Positions 25,551-33,895 of a DNA stretch of 64,000 nt are shown piece by piece. The DNA is taken from NCBI RefSeq assembly GCF_001653515.1, contig NZ_LYOY01000029.1:806001-870000 (forward strand), read 5' to 3'. The notes under the pieces were generated by a model. That model saw nothing but the letters and a program-made list of their open reading frames with translations. It was not told where the DNA came from and searched no databases. Position 1 is the first letter of the stretch, and the number at the start of each line of letters is the position of its first letter. Made by a program: the position numbers and the translations under genes. Source of the DNA: Streptomyces sp. ERV7 (lineage in GTDB: Bacteria > Actinomycetota > Actinomycetes > Streptomycetales > Streptomycetaceae).

Positions 25551-25657
25551 AAGTGGAACAAGGATCCGCTTTCAGCGTAGCTGATGCGGGCACTCCGTCA
25601 TACCTGCCGTCTGCCGCGCGCGGCCGACGGCCGAGGCCATCGAAGGGCATGCTCGTC

Positions 25658-26617
25658 ATGAGTGCATCTGCTTACGCAGCCGACACCTTCAGTACCCCCG
25701 CTCCGGTCCTCTCCGTCAGTCCGGTGGTGCTGCCGTCTCCCGGCCGCGCCGTGGACCTGCGGGTGCGCATCTCCGCCCCGGTGACCGGGAGCGACCTTCC
25801 GGTCATCCTCCTCTCGCACGGTCTCGGCCCGTCGAACAACCTGTCCTCGCTGAACGGCTACGCCCCGCTCGCGAACTACTGGGCGGCACACGGCTTCGTC
25901 GTCATCCAGCCCACCCACCTGGACTCCAGGACGCTGAGCGCCAGCCCCCAGGTCCCCGTGGCCGCGGCGCACTGGCGCACCCGGGCCGAGGACATGACGC
26001 GCATCCTCGACCGGTTCGACGCGATCGAGGCCGCTGTTCCGCAGCTCGCCGGCCGCCTCGACGCCAGTCGGGTCGCTGTCGCCGGGCACTCGATGGGCGG
26101 GCACACCGCGAGCCTGCTCCTCGGCGCCCGGCTCGCCGATCCCCACGACGGAACGGAAGTGGACCTGGCCGAGCCCCGGATCAAGGCGGGCGTGCTGCTC
26201 GCCGCGCCCGGCCGGGGTGGCGACGCCCTCACCGCGTTCACCGTCGAGAACTACTCCTTCTTCCTGACCACGGACTTCTCCAGGATGACGACGCCCGCTC
26301 TCGTGGTCGCCGGAGACAAGGACGACTCGGCCTTCCTGACGGTCCGGGGCCCGGACTGGCACACCGACCCCTACCTCCTCGCCCCGGGCCCGAAGTCGCT
26401 GCTCACCCTCTTCGGCGCGGAGCACGGGCTCGGCGGGGTCTCCGGATACGACGTCGCCGAGACCACGGACGAGAACCCCGAGCGAGTCGCCGCGGTCGCC
26501 CGGCTCACCTGTGCCTACCTGCGCAGCGAGCTCTACCCCGGCGACCCCGCGTGGCAGACGGCGCGGGACGCGCTGGCGACCGACACCGACCCGGTCGGAC
26601 AGGTCACGTCCAAGTAG
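25658..26617 (+). CDS. Alpha/beta hydrolase (chlorophyllase/dienelactone-hydrolase-like)
   Basis: A 319-residue alpha/beta hydrolase lacking a signal peptide. It shows VILLSHGLGPSNN for the oxyanion hole, the nucleophile elbow VAVAGHSMGGHTAS (Ser145), an Asp in VVAGDKDDS and a His in GAEHGLGG. The long middle (HLDSRTLSASP...EDMTRILDRF) resembles chlorophyllase-type esterases. ATG 25658 lies ten bases after GAAGGG; ATG 25649 is too close to it. It is divergent from and likely repressed by the TetR protein. Confidence 0.85.
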   Translation: MSASAYAADTFSTPAPVLSVSPVVLPSPGRAVDLRVRISAPVTGSDLPVILLSHGLGPSNNLSSLNGYAPLANYWAAHGFVVIQPTHLDSRTLSASPQVPVAAAHWRTRAEDMTRILDRFDAIEAAVPQLAGRLDASRVAVAGHSMGGHTASLLLGARLADPHDGTEVDLAEPRIKAGVLLAAPGRGGDALTAFTVENYSFFLTTDFSRMTTPALVVAGDKDDSAFLTVRGPDWHTDPYLLAPGPKSLLTLFGAEHGLGGVSGYDVAETTDENPERVAAVARLTCAYLRSELYPGDPAWQTARDALATDTDPVGQVTSK

Positions 26618-26686
26618 GCGAAGACAGCGTTTCCGGCCGGGACGGCCTCTTGCGCCGGGCGGGAGGCGTGTAGTGCGCTGATTCCC

Positions 26687-28312
26687 ATGAGAATGAGCAG
26701 AGTTGGTGCACTGGTCGTCGCCTTGGCCGCCGGGTCGCTGCTGGCGGGCGCGCCGGGGGTGAACGCGCAGGGCGTCGGCGCCGCGGACACACGCTCGCCC
26801 GGAGCGTCGTCCCTCGGCGGGGTCGACTTGGACACGGTGACGATCCCGGAGTTACAGGCACGCAGGGACAAGGGGACTCTGACGTCGTCGGCGCTGACCC
26901 GTGCCTATCTGCGGCGGATCGAGGCCGTCGACCCGAAGATCAACGCGGTGCTGTACACCGATCCGTCGGCCCTGCGGCAGGCCGCGGCCAGCGACGCCCG
27001 GCAGCGCAGCGGTCGGTTGCGCGGCCCGCTCGACGGCATCCCCGTGCTGCTGAAGGACAACGTCGGCACCCGTGACCTGCCGACCACGGCCGGGTCGCTG
27101 GCGCTGGCGGGCAAACCGCCCGGTGAGGACGCCGTGGTGGTGACCCGGCTGCGGCAGGCGGGGGCGGTGATCCTGGGCAAGACCAATTTGTCGGAGTGGG
27201 CGAACTTCCGGGCGGCGAAACCGACATCGGGGTGGTCGGCCGTGGGTGGGCAGACCCGCAACCCGTACGTCCTCGACCGCAATCCGTGCGGATCCTCCGC
27301 CGGCTCGGGCGCCGCGCTCGCCGCGTCGCTGGCCCAGGTGGCGATCGGTACCGAGACCGACGGCTCCATCGTCTGTCCGGCCGGGATGAACGGAGTGGTC
27401 GGCCTCAAGCCGAGCCTGGGCGTGGTGAGCCAGAGGGGAGTGGTGCCGATCTCCGCGGAGCAGGACACCGCCGGGCCCATGGCGCGCAACGTCATCGACA
27501 CCGCGCTCACGCTCTCCGTGCTCACGGGGGATCGCTCCACGGACCTCACCGGCCGTTCGGCACCCGGCGCGCTGGAAGAACAGCGTGCCCGCCAGGCAGG
27601 GGTGACGGGTCATCAGGACAGTCTGCGCGGCAAGCGCATCGGGTTGTGGCGACTGCCCTCGCTCGGCCCCGACGTCGACGCCCTGATGACCCGCACCGCG
27701 GCGAAACTGCGCGGCGCCGGTGCCGAGGTCGTCGAGGTGACACCCCCGTACCAGGACCGACTGGCCGAGCTCGAATTCCCCGCGCTGCTCAGCGAGTTCC
27801 ACCGGGACATCGACGCCTACCTCGGCACGCGGCAAGGGCCCCGCGACCTGGCCGCACTGATCGCGTTCAACCGCACGCACCCGCAGGAGCAGACCTGCTT
27901 CGCCGGGCAGGAGCTGTTCGAGCAGGCCCTCGCCGCGCCGCCCACCACCGACCCGGCGTACCGCGCCATGCGGGCGGAGCTGACGGACCTGTCCCGGCGC
28001 TCGATCGACGAGACGATGGCCGCCCACCGCCTCGACGCCATCGCCGCCCCGACGAACCCGCCGGCCTGGACGACCGACTGTGCGCGCGGCGACAACGACG
28101 TGATCCCGTCCTCCACCCCCGCGGCCGTCGCGGGCTACCCCTCGCTGTCGGTGCCCGCTGGATCCGTGGGCGAACTCCCGGTCGGTCTGCTGCTGATGGC
28201 CGGCGACCACGAGGACGCCGGGCTGCTGTCGCTGGGCGCCGCCGTGGAGCGGCGGCTGCAGGCCTGGCGCACACCGCGTTATCTGCCCTCGGTGGGCACC
28301 GCCGCTCACTGA
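26687..28312 (+). CDS. Secreted amidase-signature enzyme
   Basis: A 541-residue amidase-signature hydrolase with a Sec-type signal peptide (residues 1 to about 28, MRMSRVGALVVALAAGSLLA). The Ser-cisSer-Lys triad is visible: Lys123 in PVLLKDNVG, cis-Ser in CGSSAGSGAA (about 203-204) and nucleophile Ser227 in GTETDGSI. It hydrolyses amides outside the cell; no closer substrate can be stated. Codon 56 (26852-26854) is TTA, the leucine codon read by the developmental tRNA bldA in Streptomyces, so full-length synthesis may depend on developmental stage. Confidence 0.9.
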   Translation: MRMSRVGALVVALAAGSLLAGAPGVNAQGVGAADTRSPGASSLGGVDLDTVTIPELQARRDKGTLTSSALTRAYLRRIEAVDPKINAVLYTDPSALRQAAASDARQRSGRLRGPLDGIPVLLKDNVGTRDLPTTAGSLALAGKPPGEDAVVVTRLRQAGAVILGKTNLSEWANFRAAKPTSGWSAVGGQTRNPYVLDRNPCGSSAGSGAALAASLAQVAIGTETDGSIVCPAGMNGVVGLKPSLGVVSQRGVVPISAEQDTAGPMARNVIDTALTLSVLTGDRSTDLTGRSAPGALEEQRARQAGVTGHQDSLRGKRIGLWRLPSLGPDVDALMTRTAAKLRGAGAEVVEVTPPYQDRLAELEFPALLSEFHRDIDAYLGTRQGPRDLAALIAFNRTHPQEQTCFAGQELFEQALAAPPTTDPAYRAMRAELTDLSRRSIDETMAAHRLDAIAAPTNPPAWTTDCARGDNDVIPSSTPAAVAGYPSLSVPAGSVGELPVGLLLMAGDHEDAGLLSLGAAVERRLQAWRTPRYLPSVGTAAH

Positions 28313-28317
28313 ACGGA

Positions 28318-28354
28318 CCGGGGCCGGGCCGCTGTCGCTGGGCGCCGGCCCCGG
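28318..28354. terminator. Bidirectional stem-loop between convergent genes
   Basis: CCGGGGCCGG (28318-28327) pairs perfectly with CCGGCCCCGG (28345-28354). It lies between the convergent amidase and lectin genes and has no T-run, as is usual in this genus. Confidence 0.6.
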
Positions 28355-28398
28355 CCGTATCAGTGCGGAGGCGCTATGGGTGTGTCAGTACGGCTGCG

Positions 28399-28956
28399 CT
28401 ATGAGCGTGTGAACCATCGCTGGTCCGGGTGGTAGTGGCAGTCCCACAGGACGAGCGGGGTCCCGTTGGCGGTACTTCCGTTGTTGGCCAGCCCGACGCA
28501 CTTGTTCTGGCCCGCTCCCGAGGCGAGGGCGAAGGTGCCGTCCCCCAGGTCCTGCATTCTCCACCACTGATCGGGGTGGAGGTGGCAGTCCCAGAGCACC
28601 AGGCGCGTTCCGTTGGCTGTGCTGCCGTTGTTGGCCAGCCCGACGCACTTGCCGTTCGGATAGCCGGACGCGTAGCTGCGCAGGGAAACACCGTCGTCGC
28701 CCTTGTACCACCACTGATCGGGGTGGAGGTGGCAGTCCCACAGGACGAGCTGGGTGCCGTTGGCGGTGCTGCCGTTGTTGGCCAGTCCCACGCACTTGTT
28801 CCCATCCCCGCCGGCCGCGTTTCGTAAGCTGAAGACACTGGGAGCCTGTGCCCCTGCTGACGGTGCTGCCGTGGCCGTCGTACCGGTCAGAGCGAGCGCG
28901 GCGCTCGCCGCCGCCGCAATCGCGACTCCGAGGCGACGGGTCGGACGAACGTTCAT
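28399..28956 (-). CDS. Secreted ricin-B-type beta-trefoil lectin
   Basis: A 185-residue protein: a signal peptide (RRLGVAIAAAASAALALTG, cleaved near ATAAP) and one beta-trefoil made of three nearly identical repeats. Each repeat carries NKCVGLANNGSTANGT (or GKC), LVLWDCH and HPDQ.W, including the Q-W box typical of ricin-B lectins and two Cys. No catalytic domain is attached, so it is a free carbohydrate-binding protein. AGGAAGG precedes the ATG. The start codon was chosen for the signal peptide. Confidence 0.9.
   Translation of the reverse strand: MNVRPTRRLGVAIAAAASAALALTGTTATAAPSAGAQAPSVFSLRNAAGGDGNKCVGLANNGSTANGTQLVLWDCHLHPDQWWYKGDDGVSLRSYASGYPNGKCVGLANNGSTANGTRLVLWDCHLHPDQWWRMQDLGDGTFALASGAGQNKCVGLANNGSTANGTPLVLWDCHYHPDQRWFTRS
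28430..28805 (-). repeat. Three direct DNA repeats coding the lectin lobes
   Basis: Three copies, about 147 bases apart (near 28432, 28579 and 28727), share a block of about 70 nearly identical bases around CCGTTGTTGGCCAG and ACGCACTTG. The protein repeats are near-identical, so this is recent internal duplication or ongoing gene conversion rather than an ancient diverged trefoil. Confidence 0.8.
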
Positions 28957-29256
28957 ACAGAGTCCTTCCTCACGGGTATCTCCGGGACAACGCCCCACTC
29001 TGGCGGTCGCGCCCGGTGCCGTACATCCCCACAATTGGGGGTGCGGCCAGAAACCCCCGATGCCCACAGGAAAAGAGCGAGTGGTCCCCGGCGGGCATCT
29101 GTTACCGTCCCTTCGGCGCGGGTGATGCGCGAACACGGACACGGACCAGGGAGGTTGATGAATATGGCTGCCAACGGCCTTTCTCAGCATGCCCTTTTCC
29201 GGTCCGCTCGCTGACGCGACGCGGTCCGGGTCGTTCACCATGACCAGGAGACACCC
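28957..29256. other. Intergenic region between divergent lectin and GNAT genes
   Basis: Three hundred bases without a supportable gene. It must hold the divergent promoters. I see no clear inverted repeat or consensus promoter beyond the ribosome sites AGGAAGG (lectin) and CAGGAGAC (acetyltransferase). Confidence 0.5.
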
Positions 29257-29793
29257 GTGCATTCCGCCACTTCTCAGGGCCCCAGCGAGCTGACCACCGA
29301 GCGGCTCGTGCTCCGTAGCTGGACGACGGCCGAGGCCGCGGCCGTCCTCACCGACACCGTCCGTCCGGCCGACTGGGCCGAGGACTTCCCCGCCGACGGC
29401 GACCGCGTCATCGCGGCCCTCTTCGACGACAACCCGGCCTGGCTCGGCCTCCATGGCCACCGGCTGATCATCGAACGGGACAGCGGCCTCGTCGTCGGCT
29501 CGATCGGCCTGTTCTGGCCGCCCGCCGAGGGAGCCGTCGAGATCGGCTACGGCGTCGTCGCCTCCCGGTGCGGCCGGGGCTACGCCACCGAAGCCACCCG
29601 GGCGCTCGCCACGTTCGCCCTCACCGCACCGGGCGTCCACGCCGTGGTCGCCGGAGTGGAACGGTCCAACCCCGCCTCCGTCCGCGTCCTGGAGAAGGCC
29701 GGCTTCGAGCGGTACGCCCTCTCCGGCGTCGAGCCCGGCGACGGTGTGGTCCGCTTCGGGCTGACCACCTCCTCCGGCCAAGCGCGGCGGTGA
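29257..29793 (+). CDS. GNAT-family N-acetyltransferase (RimJ/RimL-like)
   Basis: A 178-residue GNAT. It begins with the RimJ/RimL-type ELTTERLVLRSW segment. The acetyl-CoA loop is VVASRCGRGYATEATRAL, and the C-terminal SNPASVRVLEKAGFERY is typical of this subgroup. GTG 29257 is preceded by CAGGAG. The substrate (a protein N terminus or a small amine) cannot be inferred. Confidence 0.9.
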   Translation: MHSATSQGPSELTTERLVLRSWTTAEAAAVLTDTVRPADWAEDFPADGDRVIAALFDDNPAWLGLHGHRLIIERDSGLVVGSIGLFWPPAEGAVEIGYGVVASRCGRGYATEATRALATFALTAPGVHAVVAGVERSNPASVRVLEKAGFERYALSGVEPGDGVVRFGLTTSSGQARR

Positions 29794-29840
29794 TCCGTCG
29801 GGCCGGCGGCGTCACACCGCCGCCGGCCCTCCCTCCCCGC

Positions 29841-30428
29841 TCAGGGATGCTGCGGCGCGGTGTAGGTGTGGATCAGGGCGAGGAGGGTGCGGCGCAGCTG
29901 TTCGGGGGTCAGCCGATGCGGGGCTGCCGCGGTCAGCTGGGTGAAGAGCAGGCCGTCCAGGAGAGCCACGAACGCGTTCGCGTGTGCCGCGGGGTCGGGG
30001 GCGCCCGCGGTGGCGAGCATGTTCTCGGCCACGGCCCGATGGCGACTTCCCGCGGTGTGCAGGGCGGCCCGTAGCTCGGGGCGGCGGGGCGCTTCCAGGG
30101 CCAGCTCGTAGCGGGCGAGCATCCGTTCGCGCCCATCGGTGGTCCAGTGCTCGATGAGGCCCGCGACGGCCTCGGCGATCTGGACGGCGCTCGCGGGCCC
30201 GGTGAGGGCGGGGCGCTCGTCGATCTCGGCGATGTCCAGTTCGGCCAGGCGCTCGACAGCGGCTCGCAGGAGCTCTTGGCGCGTACGGAAGTAGTACGAG
30301 CATGAGCCCACCGGGACTTCGGCGGTCTGGTCGACCGCGCGGTGGGTCAGTCCGCGCATGCCGGAACGAGCGAGGGTGTGGATCGCCGCGTCGGCCAGCC
30401 GTTGCCGCCGGAGCGTGGTCTGAGTCAC
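29841..30428 (-). CDS. TetR-family repressor of the adjacent monooxygenase
   Basis: A 195-residue TetR protein whose DNA-binding domain lies at about 8-55 (LADAAIHTLARSG, THRAVDQTAEVPVGSCSYYFRTRQEL). It is divergent from the FAD monooxygenase. The 77-base gap holds two copies of a CTCTACA/TGTAGAG inverted repeat, so autoregulation and repression of the monooxygenase are likely. The ligand is unknown. Confidence 0.92.
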   Translation of the reverse strand: MTQTTLRRQRLADAAIHTLARSGMRGLTHRAVDQTAEVPVGSCSYYFRTRQELLRAAVERLAELDIAEIDERPALTGPASAVQIAEAVAGLIEHWTTDGRERMLARYELALEAPRRPELRAALHTAGSRHRAVAENMLATAGAPDPAAHANAFVALLDGLLFTQLTAAAPHRLTPEQLRRTLLALIHTYTAPQHP

Positions 30429-30453
30429 TGGCTTCCTCTCTCTCGACCTTTGC

Positions 30454-30469
30454 CTCTACAAGTGTAGAG
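30454..30469. promoter_or_regulatory. TetR operator, copy 1
   Basis: CTCTACA-AG-TGTAGAG, a perfect 7-bp inverted repeat with a 2-bp centre, in the gap between the divergent tetR and monooxygenase genes. It is nearer the tetR gene. Confidence 0.75.
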
Positions 30470-30480
30470 TAGTAAGCGTC

Positions 30481-30496
30481 CACTACAGATGTAGAG
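30481..30496. promoter_or_regulatory. TetR operator, copy 2
   Basis: CACTACA-GA-TGTAGAG, the same repeat with one mismatch, 27 bp centre-to-centre from copy 1 and abutting the monooxygenase ribosome site. Two phased sites suggest cooperative binding. Confidence 0.72.
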
Positions 30497-30505
30497 GGAG
30501 TTCTG

Positions 30506-31705
30506 ATGGGCGAGGCAGGACACACCGACGGTGCCGGAGAACGTTCCGCGATGGTGGTCGGAGGCGGGATCGGCGGCCTGGCCGCCGGTATCGCGCTGAC
30601 CCGGAGCGGCTGGCGGGTGAAGGTGCTGGAGCGCGCCGCCACCTTCGGCGAGGTGGGAGCGGGGCTGTCGCTGTGGCCCAACGGCCTGCGCGCACTGGAC
30701 GCGCTGGGCGTGGGAGACCAGGTTCGCCGGCAGGCCCTGGTCGAGACCCAGGCGGGCATCAGGGACATGTCCGGCCGCTGGCTGTCGCGGACCGACACTC
30801 AAGAGCTGGACAGGCGGTTCGGCCCTGTGGTGATGATCCACCGTGCCCGGCTGTTCGACATCCTGCGTACGGCCCTTCCGGCGGGGACGTTGTGCGCGGA
30901 CGCCAAGGTCACCAGGGTCGGCCTCGACGGTCAACACGTCGAGGTCGAGCACGGCGAAGAGGTCTCACGGGCCGATCTGCTGGTGGCCGCCGACGGCATT
31001 GGCTCCAGCGTTCGGTCCGCGCTGTGGCCGCAAGCGCCGAAACCGCGCTACGCCGGGTACACCACATGGCGTCTCGTCGTCGACACGCAGCAGCGGCTGT
31101 CGGTGGGAGGCGAGAGCTGGGGACGCGGCGAGCGCGTGGGGATCGCCCCGCTGGCCGATGACCGTGCCTACCTCTTCTGCGTCGCCAACGCCCCCGAAGG
31201 GCAGCGCAACCCCGGCAACGAACTGGCCGAGATACGCCGACGCTTCGGACGCTGGCACGCCCCCATTCCCCAACTGCTGGCGGCCGCCGACGAGGAAGCG
31301 GTGCTGCGCCACGACATCTACACGTTGCCGCCGTTGGCCAGTTTCGTCACCGGGCGGGCCGTACTGCTCGGCGACGCCGCGCACGCCATGACCCCGAACC
31401 TGGGCCAGGGGGCAAACCAGGCGCTGGAGGACGCGGTCACGCTCGCCGCGCTCCTGGACGCACATTCCGACGTGGAGTCGGCGCTGGCCTCGTACGACCA
31501 CCACCGACGCCCCCGAACCCAGCTGATCGGCCGTCGCTCCGACCGGATCGGCGTCGCCGCTCAATGGCAGTCGGCACCCGCCACCGCCTTGCGCGACCTG
31601 ATGGTCCGCCTCACTCCCGGCTCGGCGCTCCTCAACTCGCTGGCCCCGATCCTCGACTGGCAACCGCCCGGCCGCGACGATCCCCTCGCGGATCAGGCCG
31701 GCTGA
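30506..31705 (+). CDS. FAD-dependent aromatic monooxygenase
   Basis: A 399-residue class A flavoprotein monooxygenase (salicylate hydroxylase/PHBH type). Motifs are VVGGGIGGLAAGIAL (FAD ADP-binding), LVAADGIGSSVR (the DG motif) and VLLGDAAHAMTPNLGQGANQALEDA (FAD ribityl-binding GD motif). It hydroxylates an aromatic or similar substrate with NAD(P)H and O2. TetR control through twin operators suggests inducible detoxification or catabolism. Its 3' end overlaps the convergent membrane-protein gene by 13 bases. Confidence 0.9.
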   Translation: MGEAGHTDGAGERSAMVVGGGIGGLAAGIALTRSGWRVKVLERAATFGEVGAGLSLWPNGLRALDALGVGDQVRRQALVETQAGIRDMSGRWLSRTDTQELDRRFGPVVMIHRARLFDILRTALPAGTLCADAKVTRVGLDGQHVEVEHGEEVSRADLLVAADGIGSSVRSALWPQAPKPRYAGYTTWRLVVDTQQRLSVGGESWGRGERVGIAPLADDRAYLFCVANAPEGQRNPGNELAEIRRRFGRWHAPIPQLLAAADEEAVLRHDIYTLPPLASFVTGRAVLLGDAAHAMTPNLGQGANQALEDAVTLAALLDAHSDVESALASYDHHRRPRTQLIGRRSDRIGVAAQWQSAPATALRDLMVRLTPGSALLNSLAPILDWQPPGRDDPLADQAG

Positions 31706-32334
31706 GACCGGCGGGGAGCCGGTGGACGGCGCCCTTTGATCCAGAGGGCCAGGACTACGGAGCACACCGCGGCGAAGGCGCACCAGGTGGAGATGTATTC
31801 CTGTCGCCACAGCGCGGCGGTCACCGCGGCGCCGATGCCGACCAGGACGCCGAACAGGACCAGGCCCCGGTCGCCGGACAGAAGCAGCGAGCCGATGGTG
31901 GCGAGGAGGTAGCCGGCGACGATCAGCTGTGGCTGTGGCAGCCCCAGGGAGTACCCGACGGTGTGGCCACGGATTTCCGCGGTCACGGTGCGCGTGGCCA
32001 GGGCGTGGGCGAGCGCCGCCGCCGTCGCGGCCCCCGCTGCCAGGGGGATGAGCAGGCGACGGCGTGCGTTGGGCGGTGCGGCGCACAGCACGGCCGCCGG
32101 TACCCACAACGCGAGCAGCGGGAGCGCGATGACGGCCCAGGCGACCGTGGCGGGCCCGGTGCCGCCGTCGTGGTGCCAGACCGCGGCCTCGATGATCTGG
32201 TGGACGCCCAGGAGGAGCGGCAGCGCGGCCAGTGGCAGGTCACGGGGGCGTCGGGCGGCCAGGGTTACCGAGACGACCCCCACGGCCGCGATGCCCGTAC
32301 CCGCGACGAGGTCGGCGCTCGCGCTCCAGCACAT
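31693..32334 (-). CDS. Multi-pass membrane protein
   Basis: A 213-residue protein beginning MCWSASADLVAGTGI. There are about seven hydrophobic segments: GIAAVGVVSVTLA, LALPLLLGVHQ, WAVIALPLLALWVPAAVL, AAGAATAAALAHA, LIVAGYLLATIGSLLL, GLVLFGVLVGIGAAV and CAFAAVCSVVLALWI. The MCWSA start and the HQ..EA.VW helix match an uncharacterised Streptomyces membrane family (I recall it as DUF6629). Function is unknown. Confidence 0.8.
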   Translation of the reverse strand: MCWSASADLVAGTGIAAVGVVSVTLAARRPRDLPLAALPLLLGVHQIIEAAVWHHDGGTGPATVAWAVIALPLLALWVPAAVLCAAPPNARRRLLIPLAAGAATAAALAHALATRTVTAEIRGHTVGYSLGLPQPQLIVAGYLLATIGSLLLSGDRGLVLFGVLVGIGAAVTAALWRQEYISTWCAFAAVCSVVLALWIKGRRPPAPRRSQPA

Positions 32335-32537
32335 GGCCGCAACACTACGGCCACCCGGGGACGAGGGCGCGCCGACCGCTCCCGGGAGAGCGTCCGCGCC
32401 AGGATCGCCCCGCCGCGGGGCACGGCGTTCACGAGGCGTCGGATGTGGTCATCAAGGCAAGCCCCGACAAGCCCTGTACGAGGATTGTCACTGCGCTCGT
32501 CTGCAACCGACATCCCGGCTCGGACGTCACGCAACAC

Positions 32538-32963
32538 ATGGAACGTGAATGGCTCTTCTGTCTCATCCCGCTGACGATCGGCACGGCCTTCCTCAGCTTC
32601 GGCGTGTACGGACTCCGCCGCGCCAAGGCGCTGCGTCGGAGCGGTGTCACCGCCAGGGCCCGGATCGTCCGCCACGACGTCGTGCGGAGCGACGAAGGCG
32701 CCAAGTTCTACCACCCGGTCGCGGCCTGGACGACCCGGGACGGGCACACATGCGAGGACTCGTCCAGGTTCGGCCGCTCCAGCGTGGGGAGCGGCTTCAG
32801 GGTGGGGGCGCACGTCATGGTCCGTTACGACCCGCAAGCCCCCCACCGGTTCGTCATCGAGGGCTGGGACACGCGAGGTGTCGACCTGCTGTTCACCGCG
32901 CTGGGGGCGGTGTTCACCGGCGGCACGGTGACCGTGCTGGCAGTGCGGCTCCTCACTCTGTGA
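32538..32963 (+). CDS. DUF3592-type membrane protein
   Basis: A 141-residue protein with one N-terminal membrane helix (LFCLIPLTIGTAFLSFGVYGL), a beta-rich middle (ARARIVRHDVV, YHPVAAWTTRDG, GAHVMVRYDPQAPHRFVIEG) and a C-terminal helix (LLFTALGAVFTGGTVTVLAV). This order (helix, OB-like sheet, helix) is the DUF3592 pattern. The ATG at 32538 has only a weak ribosome site. Function is unknown. Confidence 0.75.
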   Translation: MEREWLFCLIPLTIGTAFLSFGVYGLRRAKALRRSGVTARARIVRHDVVRSDEGAKFYHPVAAWTTRDGHTCEDSSRFGRSSVGSGFRVGAHVMVRYDPQAPHRFVIEGWDTRGVDLLFTALGAVFTGGTVTVLAVRLLTL

Positions 32964-33062
32964 CCGCGGTCGGCCATGCGCCGCGGCCCAACGCCGGTGG
33001 GGGGCGGGGCGGACATGGGGCGCAATCGTTGAGCGTGCATCGGCCGGAGCCCCGTGGGATGC

Positions 33063-33593
33063 CTAAGCGCCGTTGAAGGCGGAGCCTCCGTACAGCCGTA
33101 CGACCTGGTACATCGTCCGTGCGGTGCCAGGGCAGTTCGGGAGCGTCCCCGGCCGGTCGGTGCAGATCCGGAGCATTTCCTCAAGGAGGCGGTCGTCGAT
33201 GCTCTTGCGCCGGGCTTCGGTGGGGTCCAGGCGCAGGCGCTGTCCGCCGTAGTTGCGGTAGCCGAAGTCGTGGATGACGCAAGCGTCTTGGAACGCGCGC
33301 GCCCACGAGCGGGGGGTGGGGGGTGAGCAGCCGTCGGTGTCCCAGTCGAAGGGTTCCTCGCGCTGCCGCGCATAGGCGGGGAACTCGCGGTAGGTCCTCG
33401 CCATGAGGAAGTCGGCCCGTTCACGCACCTGATCGGCGCGGCCGGACCGCGTCGCCGAGGATGCGGCCCTCGGTGTGACGGTGGACGCTGCGGCGGGTGC
33501 AGCGTCCGGCAACGTGCCGAGCAGGCACGATCCGCACAGGGCGAGCCCGGTGAGGAACCGTGACGCGGTGCGCCGTCGGGTGGGGAGTCTCAT
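33063..33593 (-). CDS. Secreted prokaryotic phospholipase A2
   Basis: A 176-residue exported protein with an N-terminal signal peptide (basic start, LTGLALCGSCLLGTL core, cleavage near PAAAS). The mature part has the family's calcium loop FDWDTDGCS and the catalytic His-Asp in ACVIHDFGYRNYG (about His108-Asp109), followed by RKSIDDRLLEEM. It closely follows the Streptomyces violaceoruber PLA2 pattern and would release fatty acids from membrane phospholipids outside the cell. Confidence 0.92.
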   Translation of the reverse strand: MRLPTRRRTASRFLTGLALCGSCLLGTLPDAAPAAASTVTPRAASSATRSGRADQVRERADFLMARTYREFPAYARQREEPFDWDTDGCSPPTPRSWARAFQDACVIHDFGYRNYGGQRLRLDPTEARRKSIDDRLLEEMLRICTDRPGTLPNCPGTARTMYQVVRLYGGSAFNGA

Positions 33594-33828
33594 GCCGTTC
33601 CCATCTGGAGATACGGGTGCGGGAATGACAAGTGGCTACCCCGCGTATCCGAAGAGTAGCCATGGGTAACTGTGGTCGACGCTCGTGCGTCCGTGTCAGG
33701 TGGTGTGTCGGCCGACAGAGGCCCCGGTCAGCCCAGACCCCTCTGCCGGAAGCTGCACGGGACCGGATGGAACACCCGGCTGACCGACCGTCACGCGCTC
33801 GCTCATCGCCTGCGACGGCAAAAGAAAA

Positions 33829-33852
33829 GGCAAGGAGAGCACTCTCCTTGCC
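33829..33852 (-). terminator. Perfect hairpin with a T-rich tail in leftward orientation
   Basis: GGCAAGGAGAG (33829-33839) pairs perfectly with CTCTCCTTGCC (33842-33852). Read on the minus strand it is followed by CTTTTCTTTTGCC, a classic intrinsic terminator tail. No minus-strand gene ends here, so it would stop leftward transcription arising under the phosphotransferase leader. Confidence 0.55.
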
Positions 33853-33875
33853 ACTCTCAAGTTATAGCGCGGTGG

Positions 33876-33895
33876 GGGGCTTGCGGCAAGGCCCC
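33876..33895 (+). promoter_or_regulatory. Rifamycin-associated element (RAE)
   Basis: GGGGCTTGCGGCAAGGCCCC, 157 bases before the phosphotransferase start. It matches, as I recall it, the RAE found upstream of rifamycin-resistance genes in actinomycetes, which links them to rifamycin-inducible expression. Confidence 0.85.

Noticed and set aside
29841..30428. Idea that this TetR gene and the one at 24883 form one regulon
   Set aside because: Their operators are unrelated (CTCTACA/TGTAGAG against CGGATC/GATCCG), so each most likely controls its own divergent neighbour.
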